Shown: positions 1 through 7,135, counted from the stretch's first letter. The stretch: DNA of 7,183 bases from an uncultured Pseudomonadota bacterium (GCA_913057845.1 CAJXPC010000084.1:1-7183); one strand, 5' to 3'. The notes: generated from the sequence alone by a model not told the origin. A program made the numbers and translations.

Positions 1-50
1 GATCTACACCTCTCTATTCGTCGGCAGCGTCAGATGTGTATAAGAGACAG
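1..50 (+). other. Nextera i5-side sequencing adapter (not genomic)
   Basis: This is synthetic sequence. Positions 1-9 match the end of the Illumina P5 arm, 10-17 (CTCTCTAT) match a Nextera i5 index, 18-31 are the read-1 adapter stem, and 32-50 are the 19-bp Tn5 mosaic end AGATGTGTATAAGAGACAG. Genomic sequence starts at 51. Any reading frame entering this stretch is artefactual, including the stop codon at 30-32 that seems to end the formate dehydrogenase gene. Confidence 0.98.
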
Positions 51-1397
51 GCGACAGGGCGTACATTTTCCGCAAGACTCAATGGCACAGAATTCCATGG
101 CAAAACGTGCCATCGATGCCATATTCACCGTCTGATCAAAGACAACAATACCACCGTGACCGATCATAGCTCCGGCAGCCGAGAATGTTTCATAATCCAG
201 CTTTAAATCAAATTGACTCTCTGGTATGTACGCGCCTAGTGGGCCACCTATCTGTAATGTTCGAATAGGTTTACCAGAGGCAGACCCGCCACCAAAGTCG
301 TATAAAAGCTCATTCAAAGTTACACCAAAGGCTTTCTCAACCAGACCCCCACGCTTAATGTTACCCGCCAGCTGTATAGGCAAAGTTCCCATCGAGCGAC
401 CCATTCCGTAATCTTTATACGCAGACGCACCATTAGCTAAAATGAACGGTATAGACGACAATGTGACTACGTTATTGACCACAGTGGGTTGTCCAAAAAG
501 TCCAGAGATCGCAGGCAATGGCGGTTTAGGTCTCACTAAACCTCGCTTACCCTCAAGGCTCTCCAACATGGACGTCTCCTCGCCACAAATATACGCTCCC
601 GCTGCTCGACGCAATTCAATATCAAAAGAACGTTTGCTACCACAAACATTCTCACCGAGATATCCGTGAGCGCGCGCAATCAATAATGCTTCAGTAAAAA
701 CCTCTTCAGCATGCGGGTACTCAGATCGTAAATACACGTAGCCCTTCGTAGCACCAACAGCTAAGGCCGCGATTGTCATACCCTCTATCAAGGCAAACGG
801 ATCTCCTTCGATAGTCATACGGTCAGAGAATGTCCCAGAATCTCCCTCATCCGCATTGCACACGATGTACTTCTGATCCGATGGACAATTGAGGACCGTA
901 TTCCATTTGATACCAGTAGGAAATGCTGCCCCACCACGTCCTCGCAACCCTGATTGAGTAACAATCTCTACTATCGACTTAGCGTCTAAACTCAGCGCTA
1001 CCTTGAGCCCCCTATACCCGTCATTACCTAAATAATCCTCAATTGAGGTCGGATCTGTTATGCCATTACGAGCAAAACACAAACGTTCTTGATTCTTCAA
1101 GTAAGGAATTTCTTCAACTGGCCCTACACTCTTCTCATGATGATCACTCGCACCGGCGAACATTGTTTTAAATAAGCTGTCCACATCATTACTGGTTACG
1201 TTGGCATAGCCCTGACGGCCCGTCTCCGTTTCGACCTCGACAAGAGGCTCCATCCAAATTAAACCACGAGAGCCATTCCTAACGATTTGAACATCAGCAT
1301 TATTGGATTGCACAACGCGGGTGAATGCGTCAGCAACCAGATTGGCGCCTAATCCTATGGCAGATGAATCACGAGGTATGAATATCTTAGTCGTCAT
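51..1397 (-). CDS. fdsB: NAD-dependent formate dehydrogenase beta subunit (FdsB, NuoF-like), 3' end missing
   Basis: This is the FMN- and NAD(H)-binding flavoprotein subunit of a cytoplasmic formate dehydrogenase. It passes electrons from the catalytic FdsA through Fe-S clusters to NAD+. Residues 1 to about 90 form the N-terminal domain typical of FdsB, with VRNGSRGLIWMEPLVEVET at 39-57. The NuoF-like core follows: GLRGRGGAAFPTGIKW (150-165, NADH/FMN site), YIVCNADEGDSGTF (177-190, FMN), and GAYICGEETSMLESLEGKRG (267-286). Residues 441-449 (SCGKCTPCR) carry the first three cysteines of the 4Fe-4S site, C442, C445 and C448. The fourth cysteine, normally about 40 residues on, is cut off by the contig end. 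FdsB proteins are about 520 residues, so roughly 70 are missing. The open frame continues six codons into the adapter (LSLIHI, then TGA at 30-32); those residues are not real. The ATG overlaps the 3' end of fdsG by 11 nt, with AAGGA about 9 nt upstream, so the two are co-transcribed. Complex I NuoF is less likely because of the N-terminal domain and the FdsR-like neighbour. Confidence 0.93.
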
Positions 1398-1866
1398 GAT
1401 TCTTTGTCCTTAATTCATTCACAAGATTGTCGACATGATCTGGAGTCATTTTAGCCCTCGGCTCACCATTGACCATCAGAGCTGGTCCACACGCACAGTG
1501 CCCTAAACAATAAATCGGTTCGAGTGTGATTTGCCCATCCAAGGTGGACTCGTGAAAATCAATGCCAAGTGTTCGCTTCAGCTTCTCGATGACCTCCACG
1601 GCCCCTACCGCCTGGCATGCTTCTGATCGGCAAACTTGAATAATGTGACGGCCTGGTTTGTGCGTTCGGAAGTGATGATAGAACGAAACCACACCATGCA
1701 CTTCTGCACGTGAACGATTGATACCCTTGCCAATAACGTCGATGCTGTCCGACGGGATATAACCGAGCGCATCTTGTATTTCATGCAGAATTGGCAACAA
1801 AGCGCCCTCGGTGCTCGAGTGTTTTTCTAGTGCCGCACTAATTACGGCCTCTTGATTCGTGCTCAC
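1387..1866 (-). CDS. fdsG: NAD-dependent formate dehydrogenase gamma subunit (FdsG, NuoE-like 2Fe-2S protein)
   Basis: This small thioredoxin-like [2Fe-2S] subunit works beside FdsB in electron transfer to NAD+ in the cytoplasmic formate dehydrogenase. Counting from the GTG at 1866 it has 159 residues, normal for the family. An N-terminal helical part (LLPILHEIQDALGYIP, AEVHGVVSFYHHF) precedes the cluster ligands C79 and C84 (CRSEAC) and C120 and C124 (CLGHC), the NuoE pattern CX4C...CX3C. Start choice: an AGGGAGG ribosome site at 1878-1884 lies 11 nt before GTG 1866 and 8 nt before an in-frame TTG at 1869, so either could be used. The longer frame from TTG 1917 adds 16 residues (RLRHVRGPPYREVSI) with no family resemblance and would place the ribosome site inside the gene. 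The TAA stop lies within the first codons of fdsB (11-nt overlap), which implies coupled translation. It is divergent from the FdsR-like regulator across a short palindrome-bearing region. Confidence 0.92.
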   Translation of the reverse strand: MSTNQEAVISAALEKHSSTEGALLPILHEIQDALGYIPSDSIDVIGKGINRSRAEVHGVVSFYHHFRTHKPGRHIIQVCRSEACQAVGAVEVIEKLKRTLGIDFHESTLDGQITLEPIYCLGHCACGPALMVNGEPRAKMTPDHVDNLVNELRTKNHDD

Positions 1867-1877
1867 CAAAATAGAAA

Positions 1878-1884
1878 CCTCCCT
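1878..1884 (-). promoter_or_regulatory. Ribosome binding site that sets the fdsG start
   Basis: AGGGAGG on the minus strand is the only strong Shine-Dalgarno match near the 5' end of fdsG. It lies 8 nt from TTG 1869 and 11 nt from GTG 1866. It lies downstream of TTG 1917, which argues against the longer gene model. Confidence 0.75.
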
Positions 1885-1933
1885 GTACGGCGGGCCTCTA
1901 ACGTGCCTTAGCCGCAATTTCTACCAGTCATCA

Positions 1934-1957
1934 AAATATGTACGTATTTACATATTT
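1934..1957. promoter_or_regulatory. Perfect 9-bp inverted repeat, candidate FdsR operator
   Basis: AAATATGTA (1934-1942) and TACATATTT (1949-1957) are perfect reverse complements around a 6-bp spacer, CGTATT. The site lies in the divergent control region between fdsG and the regulator. Its right arm overlaps the -35 element of the regulator's promoter, so binding there should block the regulator's own transcription. For fdsG it lies about 70-90 bp upstream of the start codon. ModE and LysR proteins bind such dyads as dimers; AT-rich arms around about 6 bp resemble the ModE-box layout, although the bases differ. Occupancy by the adjacent gene product is inferred. Confidence 0.6.
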
Positions 1958-1974
1958 ACCAGTAGAATTATAAT
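1947..1974 (+). promoter_or_regulatory. Sigma70-like promoter of the FdsR-like regulator
   Basis: The -35 TTTACA (1947-1952, 5 of 6 to consensus) and the -10 TATAAT (1969-1974, 6 of 6) are separated by 16 bp. Transcription would start near 1981, giving a leader of roughly 57 nt to the preferred ATG at 2038. The -35 hexamer overlaps the right arm and spacer edge of the 1934-1957 inverted repeat, which suggests autoregulation. No comparably good promoter is visible toward fdsG, consistent with an activator-dependent fds promoter. Confidence 0.6.
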
Positions 1975-2037
1975 AAGTAAGACCATAACTTAGTGCAGTT
2001 TCATCAACGATACAATATGTTAGGTAGTTCATATATT

Positions 2038-3108
2038 ATGAGTAAAATCAAGCTGTCGCCCTCCTGGTCCCTATCGAACGAGGCAAATGAAACCTTAGGT
2101 GCAGAACTATTCCTGCTGTTAGATTTGATTCACCGCACGGGCACACTTACCGAGGCAGCAAAACAAACGGGGATTTCGTACCGGCACGCGTGGAACCTAG
2201 TTAACCATTGGAAAAGTTTCTTTGGATCCGACTTAGTAACCTTCATTCGCGGCAAAGGAGCGTCACTGACCGAACTAGGGGAAAAACTTCTTTGGGCAGA
2301 ACAAAGGGTTTCCGCAAGAGTTGGTCTGCAGCTTGACTCCTTAGCGTCCGAAATCAATCTGGAAATTAACCGCGCCCTTACGTCAGCCCGAACATCTCTA
2401 ACCATTCACGCCAGTCATGGTTACGCCGTGGCCCATTTACCAGAACTCTTGAAAATGGCGCCTGATGTTCAGGTCGACCTAAGATACATCGGCGCGGCCG
2501 AATCACTGGCTTCACTCAATCGCGGTGATTGTGATCTTGCTGGGTTCCATCTGCCAACAGAAGGCAATGGCCAAACCGTAATAAACAGTCTTGCTCCACT
2601 GTGGGATCAAGATGGACATCGATTCATCCACTTAGTAACCCGCACCCAGGGCCTTTTTGTTTCACCGGAAAACCCATTAGGCATTTCAAGCATCAAGGAT
2701 TTGGTAAAAAAAGACGTCAAATTTGTGAACCGACAGATTGGCTCAGGAACTCGAATGTTGTTTGATCAACTGCTAGCGAAAGATAACGTCTTATCAACTG
2801 AGATAGAAGGCTACCAATCGGAGGAGTTTACACACGCGGCCGTTGCTGCATTTGTTGCCTCTGGGATGGCAAACACAGGTTTCGGAGTTCAGCCGGCCGC
2901 AACCCAGTTTGGGCTGGACTTCATTCCCTTGGCACAAGAAAAATATATGTTTGCTTGCCGAAGCAAAGCGATACACAAAAAAGAAATACTTGAACTGATT
3001 AAATTACTTAAAAGCGAAGAATTTGCTAAGTACGTATTCAACTTACCAGGATATTCGGCTCCTGAGGCAGGAGAAGTTGTGACCTTAAAACAAGCGCTGT
3101 CGCCTTGA
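2038..3108 (+). CDS. fdsR: FdsR-like transcriptional regulator: ModE/LysR-type winged helix plus PBP-like ligand domain
   Basis: This is a one-component DNA-binding regulator, divergent from fdsGB and probably controlling them. Counting from ATG 2038 (356 residues), the winged helix spans about 20-90: LTEAAKQTGISYRHAWNLVN is the helix-turn-helix (37-56) and GKGASLTELGEKLLWAE (73-89) the wing and following helix, as in the ModE N-terminal domain. From about 120 a periplasmic-binding-protein-like domain (PBP_like, PF12727 type) follows, with IHASHGYAVAHLPELL, DLAGFHLP, FVNRQIGSGTRMLFDQLL (229-246) and FTHAAVAAFVASGMANTGFG (264-283). The family is linked to molybdate/tungstate sensing and to fds clusters, but the ligand cannot be read from sequence. 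The start is uncertain: the frame is open to GTG 1993 and ATG 2017, but family members begin with a short leader before a PSW motif, matching MSKIKLSPSW at 2038. AGG at 2022-2024 is a weak, distant ribosome site. A hairpin begins 9 nt after the stop. Confidence 0.85.
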   Translation: MSKIKLSPSWSLSNEANETLGAELFLLLDLIHRTGTLTEAAKQTGISYRHAWNLVNHWKSFFGSDLVTFIRGKGASLTELGEKLLWAEQRVSARVGLQLDSLASEINLEINRALTSARTSLTIHASHGYAVAHLPELLKMAPDVQVDLRYIGAAESLASLNRGDCDLAGFHLPTEGNGQTVINSLAPLWDQDGHRFIHLVTRTQGLFVSPENPLGISSIKDLVKKDVKFVNRQIGSGTRMLFDQLLAKDNVLSTEIEGYQSEEFTHAAVAAFVASGMANTGFGVQPAATQFGLDFIPLAQEKYMFACRSKAIHKKEILELIKLLKSEEFAKYVFNLPGYSAPEAGEVVTLKQALSP

Positions 3109-3117
3109 AACACGAAA

Positions 3118-3152
3118 CCCTGCTGATTGCAGCAATTACACAATCAGCAGGG
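3118..3152. terminator. 12-bp-stem hairpin between convergent genes, probable terminator
   Basis: CCCTGCTGATTG (3118-3129) pairs perfectly with CAATCAGCAGGG (3141-3152) around an 11-nt loop. It lies 9 nt after the regulator's stop and 15 nt beyond the stop of the convergent small membrane gene. Read on the minus strand, the stem is followed by TTTCGTGTTT, a broken U-tract. On the plus strand it is followed by AAAGCATAGTTTATTT, a poor one. It should therefore terminate the transporter transcript better than the regulator transcript, though it may serve both. Confidence 0.7.
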
Positions 3153-3166
3153 AAAGCATAGTTTAT

Positions 3167-3292
3167 TTAAACAAATATCTTCATTGCTTTTTCGATAGTT
3201 TGAATTAGTCCCCAAATCAAAGGAATGCCCACCAAACCCCAAACCAGCAACAGATGCAAACCACTTGTTTTTTCTTCGTTATTACCAGACAT
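3167..3292 (-). CDS. Small single-pass membrane protein, 'MFS transporter small subunit'-like (41 aa)
   Basis: This 41-residue peptide begins MSGNNEEKTS and continues as one hydrophobic segment, about residues 12-30 (LHLLLVWGLVGIPLIWGLI), followed by a short amphipathic tail (QTIEKAMKIFV). The VGIPLIWGLIQT pattern resembles the short proteins that public annotation calls 'MFS transporter small subunit', found directly after oxalate/formate-type transporters; this comparison is from memory. It starts 14 nt after the transporter's stop and has its own strong ribosome site, AGGGGG (3301-3306), 8 nt before the ATG. The two are almost certainly one operon ending at the 3118-3152 hairpin. It probably sits in the inner membrane and associates with, or stabilises, the transporter, but its function is inferred. 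It is short enough that many gene callers would miss it. Confidence 0.82.
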   Translation of the reverse strand: MSGNNEEKTSGLHLLLVWGLVGIPLIWGLIQTIEKAMKIFV

Positions 3293-3300
3293 AATCTATA

Positions 3301-3306
3301 CCCCCT
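3301..3306 (-). promoter_or_regulatory. Ribosome binding site of the small membrane gene
   Basis: AGGGGG on the minus strand lies 8 nt before the ATG at 3292 and begins directly after the transporter's stop codon. A well-placed site in a 14-nt gap is the main non-homology evidence that the 41-codon frame is translated. Confidence 0.75.
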
Positions 3307-4644
3307 TTATTCTGCTAAGTGATGACGCGAATCTACCGCTTTAATCATAGAATTCGCGATCAATCCAACGACCAACAAGCCAGCCATGATATACATCGTT
3401 GTGTTGTAAGCCTCAGCTTTAGGAATACCACTGTCAATTTGATATTGGCGAATATAGTTGACCAATACTGGGCCCAATACACCTGCAACAGCCCAAGCAG
3501 TCAGCAGCCTTCCATGAATCGCACCAACGTACTTCGTTCCGAACATGTCTTTAAGATACGCAGGCACTGTAGCAAAACCACCACCGTACATAGTCATAAT
3601 GACAGCTGTGCAAATAACAAAAAGTCCCACACTACCCAGGGACCCCGTGTGCGGCACTAAGGAGTAGAGACCAATCCCAAGAATAAAGAAACAAAAATAG
3701 GTGTTTTTTCTTCCGATCAAGTCAGACAATGAGGCCCAGAAAAAACGACCCAACATATTCGACAAGCTCATAAAGCCAACGATACCTCCAGCTACCGCAG
3801 CCGTTACGCCAAACATCTCTTGACTCATCGCAGAAGCTTGACCGAGCACTCCTATTCCTGCCGTCACATTCATACAAAGAACAACCCAGATACACCAGAA
3901 TTGCGGGGTCTTCCAGGCCTCGTTAACATGAACATTAGCCGAGGTCATTAATTTTTTAGGTTGTGCCGAAGGCTGCCAGCCAGCCGGCTTCCAATCCTCA
4001 GCAGGAACACGCACGATAGCGGCACCCACCATCATAAATACGAGATAGATCAACCCAAGACAAACAAATGTTTCAGCTACACCAATGTGAGTACTCGAGC
4101 TGAACATACCCATTAGAGATACCGACAAGGGAGACGCAATGAATGCTCCACCACCAAACCCCATAATCGCCATTCCTGTCGCCATTCCTGGACGGTCCGG
4201 GAACCATTTAATCAGCGTCGAGACAGGAGAAATATAACCCAAACCTAAGCCAATACCACCCAAAACACCATAGCCGAGATACACAAACCAAATGTTGTGT
4301 AGGTGCATTCCTAAGGCTGAGACCAAAAATCCACCGGACCAACATAGCGCAGCAGCAAACATAGCTCTACGAGGACCCCCCTCTTCAACCCAGCGTCCAA
4401 ATAGCGCAGCTGATAGGCCCAAGAAGACAATAGCTAAAGAAAAAATCCAACCAAGTTGAGTCAGCAACCAATCCTCTGGGGCTGATTCAGTAATCCCGAT
4501 TAGCTTGGTCATCGGCAAATTAAATACACTCAAAGCATAGGCTTGGCCAATACACAAGTGAATACACAGTGCAGCTGGTGGTACCATCCACCGATTGAAT
4601 CCAGGACCTGCGACCGTCCTTTCTCGCGCTAAAAATCCAAACAT
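3307..4644 (-). CDS. MFS transporter, oxalate/formate antiporter (OFA) family, probable formate or carboxylate carrier
   Basis: This 445-residue inner-membrane carrier has about 12 hydrophobic segments. An N-terminal half (about 20-212) and a C-terminal half (about 250-435) are joined by a hydrophilic loop at about 213-248. OFA-family signatures are GYGVLGGIGLGLGYISPVST (124-143), IKWFPDRPGMATGMAIMGFG (145-164) and the C-terminal TAWAVAGVLGPVLVNYIRQY (382-401). The conserved MFS loop 2-3 and its repeat appear as GRWVEEGGPRR (83-93) and SDLIGRKN (307-314). Oxalobacter OxlT uses an Arg in TM8 and a Lys in TM11; around the TM11 position this protein has TAWAVAG with no Lys, so oxalate is unlikely. 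Beside fds genes, formate uptake or exchange is the best guess, while lactate or another monocarboxylate remains possible. ATG 4644 has GAGGGG 5 nt upstream. The promoter at 4700-4728 should drive it together with the small gene. Confidence 0.85.
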   Translation of the reverse strand: MFGFLARERTVAGPGFNRWMVPPAALCIHLCIGQAYALSVFNLPMTKLIGITESAPEDWLLTQLGWIFSLAIVFLGLSAALFGRWVEEGGPRRAMFAAALCWSGGFLVSALGMHLHNIWFVYLGYGVLGGIGLGLGYISPVSTLIKWFPDRPGMATGMAIMGFGGGAFIASPLSVSLMGMFSSSTHIGVAETFVCLGLIYLVFMMVGAAIVRVPAEDWKPAGWQPSAQPKKLMTSANVHVNEAWKTPQFWCIWVVLCMNVTAGIGVLGQASAMSQEMFGVTAAVAGGIVGFMSLSNMLGRFFWASLSDLIGRKNTYFCFFILGIGLYSLVPHTGSLGSVGLFVICTAVIMTMYGGGFATVPAYLKDMFGTKYVGAIHGRLLTAWAVAGVLGPVLVNYIRQYQIDSGIPKAEAYNTTMYIMAGLLVVGLIANSMIKAVDSRHHLAE

Positions 4645-4699
4645 AGTTACCCCTCTCTTGATATTTACTTACAGACTTATAATTTTATTTATGATGCTC

Positions 4700-4728
4700 A
4701 TTAAACGCGATTTACACTCATTTGTCTA
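4700..4728 (-). promoter_or_regulatory. Sigma70-like promoter of the transporter operon
   Basis: On the minus strand, -35 TAGACA (4723-4728, 5 of 6) and -10 TTTAAT (4700-4705, 5 of 6) are separated by exactly 17 bp. Initiation would fall near 4693, giving a leader of about 49 nt to the ATG at 4644. The leader carries the ribosome site at 4650-4655. Confidence 0.5.
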
Positions 4729-4867
4729 AAATCCTTTTTCACAATGTAAAAACGATCGGATCCCGCAGATCACCTGATTGGTGTTTATCCAGGTAACGAA
4801 CATGCGTTATGCTTCTGAACTAGATTAATATTCAGCATATTTATTTTGCTGGGAGGGGAAACACAAA
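4729..4867 (+). promoter_or_regulatory. mobA upstream region with strong ribosome site
   Basis: GGGAGGGG (4851-4858) lies 9 nt before the mobA ATG and fixes that start. Upstream is a small dyad, TAACG (4794-4798) and CGTTA (4805-4809), with a 6-bp spacer. I could not find a convincing -35/-10 pair toward mobA, so its promoter is unassigned. No molybdenum-cofactor riboswitch-like fold is evident by eye. Confidence 0.4.
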
Positions 4868-5458
4868 ATGCCAACAAATGGAGTGACCTGCATTATTTTA
4901 GCCGGAGGACAAGGTAAGCGGATGGGCGGCAGGAATAAAGCATTGATGCCATTCGGCGATCACACACTAATTGAGCATGCAATCGCAGCTCTACAGCCTC
5001 AGGTCGACCAAATCATAATCAGTGCAAACCAAGATTTAGAGCACCTCAAAAATTTGGGATATCCCATCATAGAAGATGAGATGAAGGATCAGGGGCCTTT
5101 AATCGGGATCACTTCTGCAGCCAATCAGGTCGAAACTCCTACGGTAGTGGTAACACCCTGTGACGTAATCAACATCCCGAAGCATTACGTACAAAAACTC
5201 ATTGCCAATCTTGATGCCAACAAATCAGATATTGCAATCGCTAAAACACACAGCGGCATACAATACTTAAATTGCGCGCTAACTCTGAGAACGATTAATG
5301 ATTTAAAACTAAAGATAACACTAGGCACTCGAAAGGTTTCCGACTGGCAAGCCCAACTAAACACATCTTATGTTGAGTTTAATGATCACGACGGACAAAC
5401 AGCACTAATGAATCTTAACCAACCAGAAGATTTCTCAAGTTGCGTTAGGGTGGGATAA
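4868..5458 (+). CDS. mobA: Molybdenum cofactor guanylyltransferase (MobA)
   Basis: MobA transfers GMP from GTP to molybdopterin-bound molybdenum or tungsten in the cytoplasm, making the guanine-dinucleotide cofactor used by DMSO-reductase-family enzymes such as formate dehydrogenase FdsA. It has 196 residues, the usual length (E. coli about 194). Visible are the nucleotide-binding loop LAGGQGKRMGGRNKAL (11-26), DQGPLIGI (74-81), the metal-binding TPCD (96-99, D99) and the C-terminal LMNLNQPEDF (180-189), a variant of the family's N-T-PED signature. The usual Asp before the loop Lys is Asn here (N23-K24). The start is supported by GGGAGGGG 9 nt upstream. It diverges from the transporter operon and converges on ftsB. 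Its presence fits the need for a Mo/W-bis-MGD enzyme next door. IspD and other GT-A nucleotidyltransferases were considered; the loop and the PED end favour MobA. Confidence 0.9.
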   Translation: MPTNGVTCIILAGGQGKRMGGRNKALMPFGDHTLIEHAIAALQPQVDQIIISANQDLEHLKNLGYPIIEDEMKDQGPLIGITSAANQVETPTVVVTPCDVINIPKHYVQKLIANLDANKSDIAIAKTHSGIQYLNCALTLRTINDLKLKITLGTRKVSDWQAQLNTSYVEFNDHDGQTALMNLNQPEDFSSCVRVG

Positions 5459-5489
5459 CGGTGTCAAGGAAATAAGTTTAACGTGATAT

Positions 5490-5509
5490 AAGCATCAAAC
5501 TCAGTGCTT
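5490..5509. terminator. Weak hairpin between mobA and ftsB, possible terminator
   Basis: AAGCA (5490-5494) and TGCTT (5505-5509) can pair around a 10-nt loop and are followed on the plus strand by TTTAATT counted from 5508. The stem is only 5 bp and low in GC, so this is a weak candidate for ending mobA transcription. The minus-strand side overlaps the ftsB end region. No better terminator is visible in the 51-nt gap between these convergent genes. Confidence 0.25.
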
Positions 5510-5803
5510 TTAATTCGACTTATCACTTACCGGATTGTCCAGTGTTTTAAAAAATACTTCCCCCTGTTTTATCATCCCCAAATCAGACCTTGCACTCTCT
5601 GCGATCTCGTCTAACCCCGTCTTGAGATCAGCGATTTCGGCTTTGATTTGAGAGTTTCTAGCGCGATGTGCTTCATTTTGCTCGACTTGCTCATTTAGAG
5701 CCTCACGATAAACCAAAACATCGCTCCAACCACCTTTTCCAAGCCAGAGTGGATGCTGGATTAAAAGCGTCAAAAAGCCCAAGGCGATGATTAAAAGTTT
5801 CAT
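5510..5803 (-). CDS. ftsB: Cell division protein FtsB
   Basis: FtsB is a bitopic inner-membrane protein that forms the FtsQLB complex and helps activate septal peptidoglycan synthesis by FtsWI. This 97-residue protein has the family layout: a very short cytoplasmic end, one transmembrane segment (about 2-18, KLLIIALGFLTLLIQHP), the conserved LWLGKGGWSDV (19-29), a coiled coil of about 30-70 rich in charged residues, and the conserved ARSDLGMIKQGEVFF (71-85). E. coli FtsB is about 103 residues. Its ATG follows the eno stop with no gap (TAAATG) and has no strong ribosome site of its own, so translation is probably coupled to eno. It converges on mobA. In many gammaproteobacteria ispD follows ftsB in the same direction; here it does not. 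Confidence 0.92.
   Translation of the reverse strand: MKLLIIALGFLTLLIQHPLWLGKGGWSDVLVYREALNEQVEQNEAHRARNSQIKAEIADLKTGLDEIAESARSDLGMIKQGEVFFKTLDNPVSDKSN

Positions 5804-7135
<1,332 letters not shown>

Noticed and set aside
226..669. Plus-strand frames of 61 and 75 codons at 226-411 and 442-669
   Set aside because: They are antisense to fdsB, have no ribosome site and show no recognisable protein features.
51..1866. NuoE/NuoF of respiratory complex I
   Set aside because: The FdsB-specific N-terminal domain and the adjacent FdsR-like regulator, formate-type carrier and mobA favour formate dehydrogenase.
1867..1917. A longer fdsG starting at TTG 1917 (16 extra residues)
   Set aside because: The only strong ribosome site, 1878-1884, would lie inside the gene, and the added residues do not resemble the family.
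1905..1930. Sigma54-type promoter for fdsG (TGGTAGAAATTGC on the minus strand)
   Set aside because: The spacing between GG and GC is 8 rather than 10 nt, and the core bases are incomplete.
1993..2037. A longer regulator starting at GTG 1993 or ATG 2017
   Set aside because: There is no ribosome site for either. The GTG would lie only about 12 nt from the predicted transcription start, and the family N-terminus matches the start at 2038.
3319..3660. Plus-strand 113-codon frame antisense to the transporter
   Set aside because: It lies wholly within a strongly supported transporter gene, and its composition is unlike a real protein.
4661..4668. ATATTTAC shared with the fds palindrome region (1952-1959) as a second operator
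   Set aside because: It is an 8-base match in AT-rich DNA without an inverted partner, so chance is sufficient.
4729..4867. Molybdenum-cofactor riboswitch upstream of mobA
   Set aside because: Only short dyads are visible. I could not recognise the conserved multi-stem fold.
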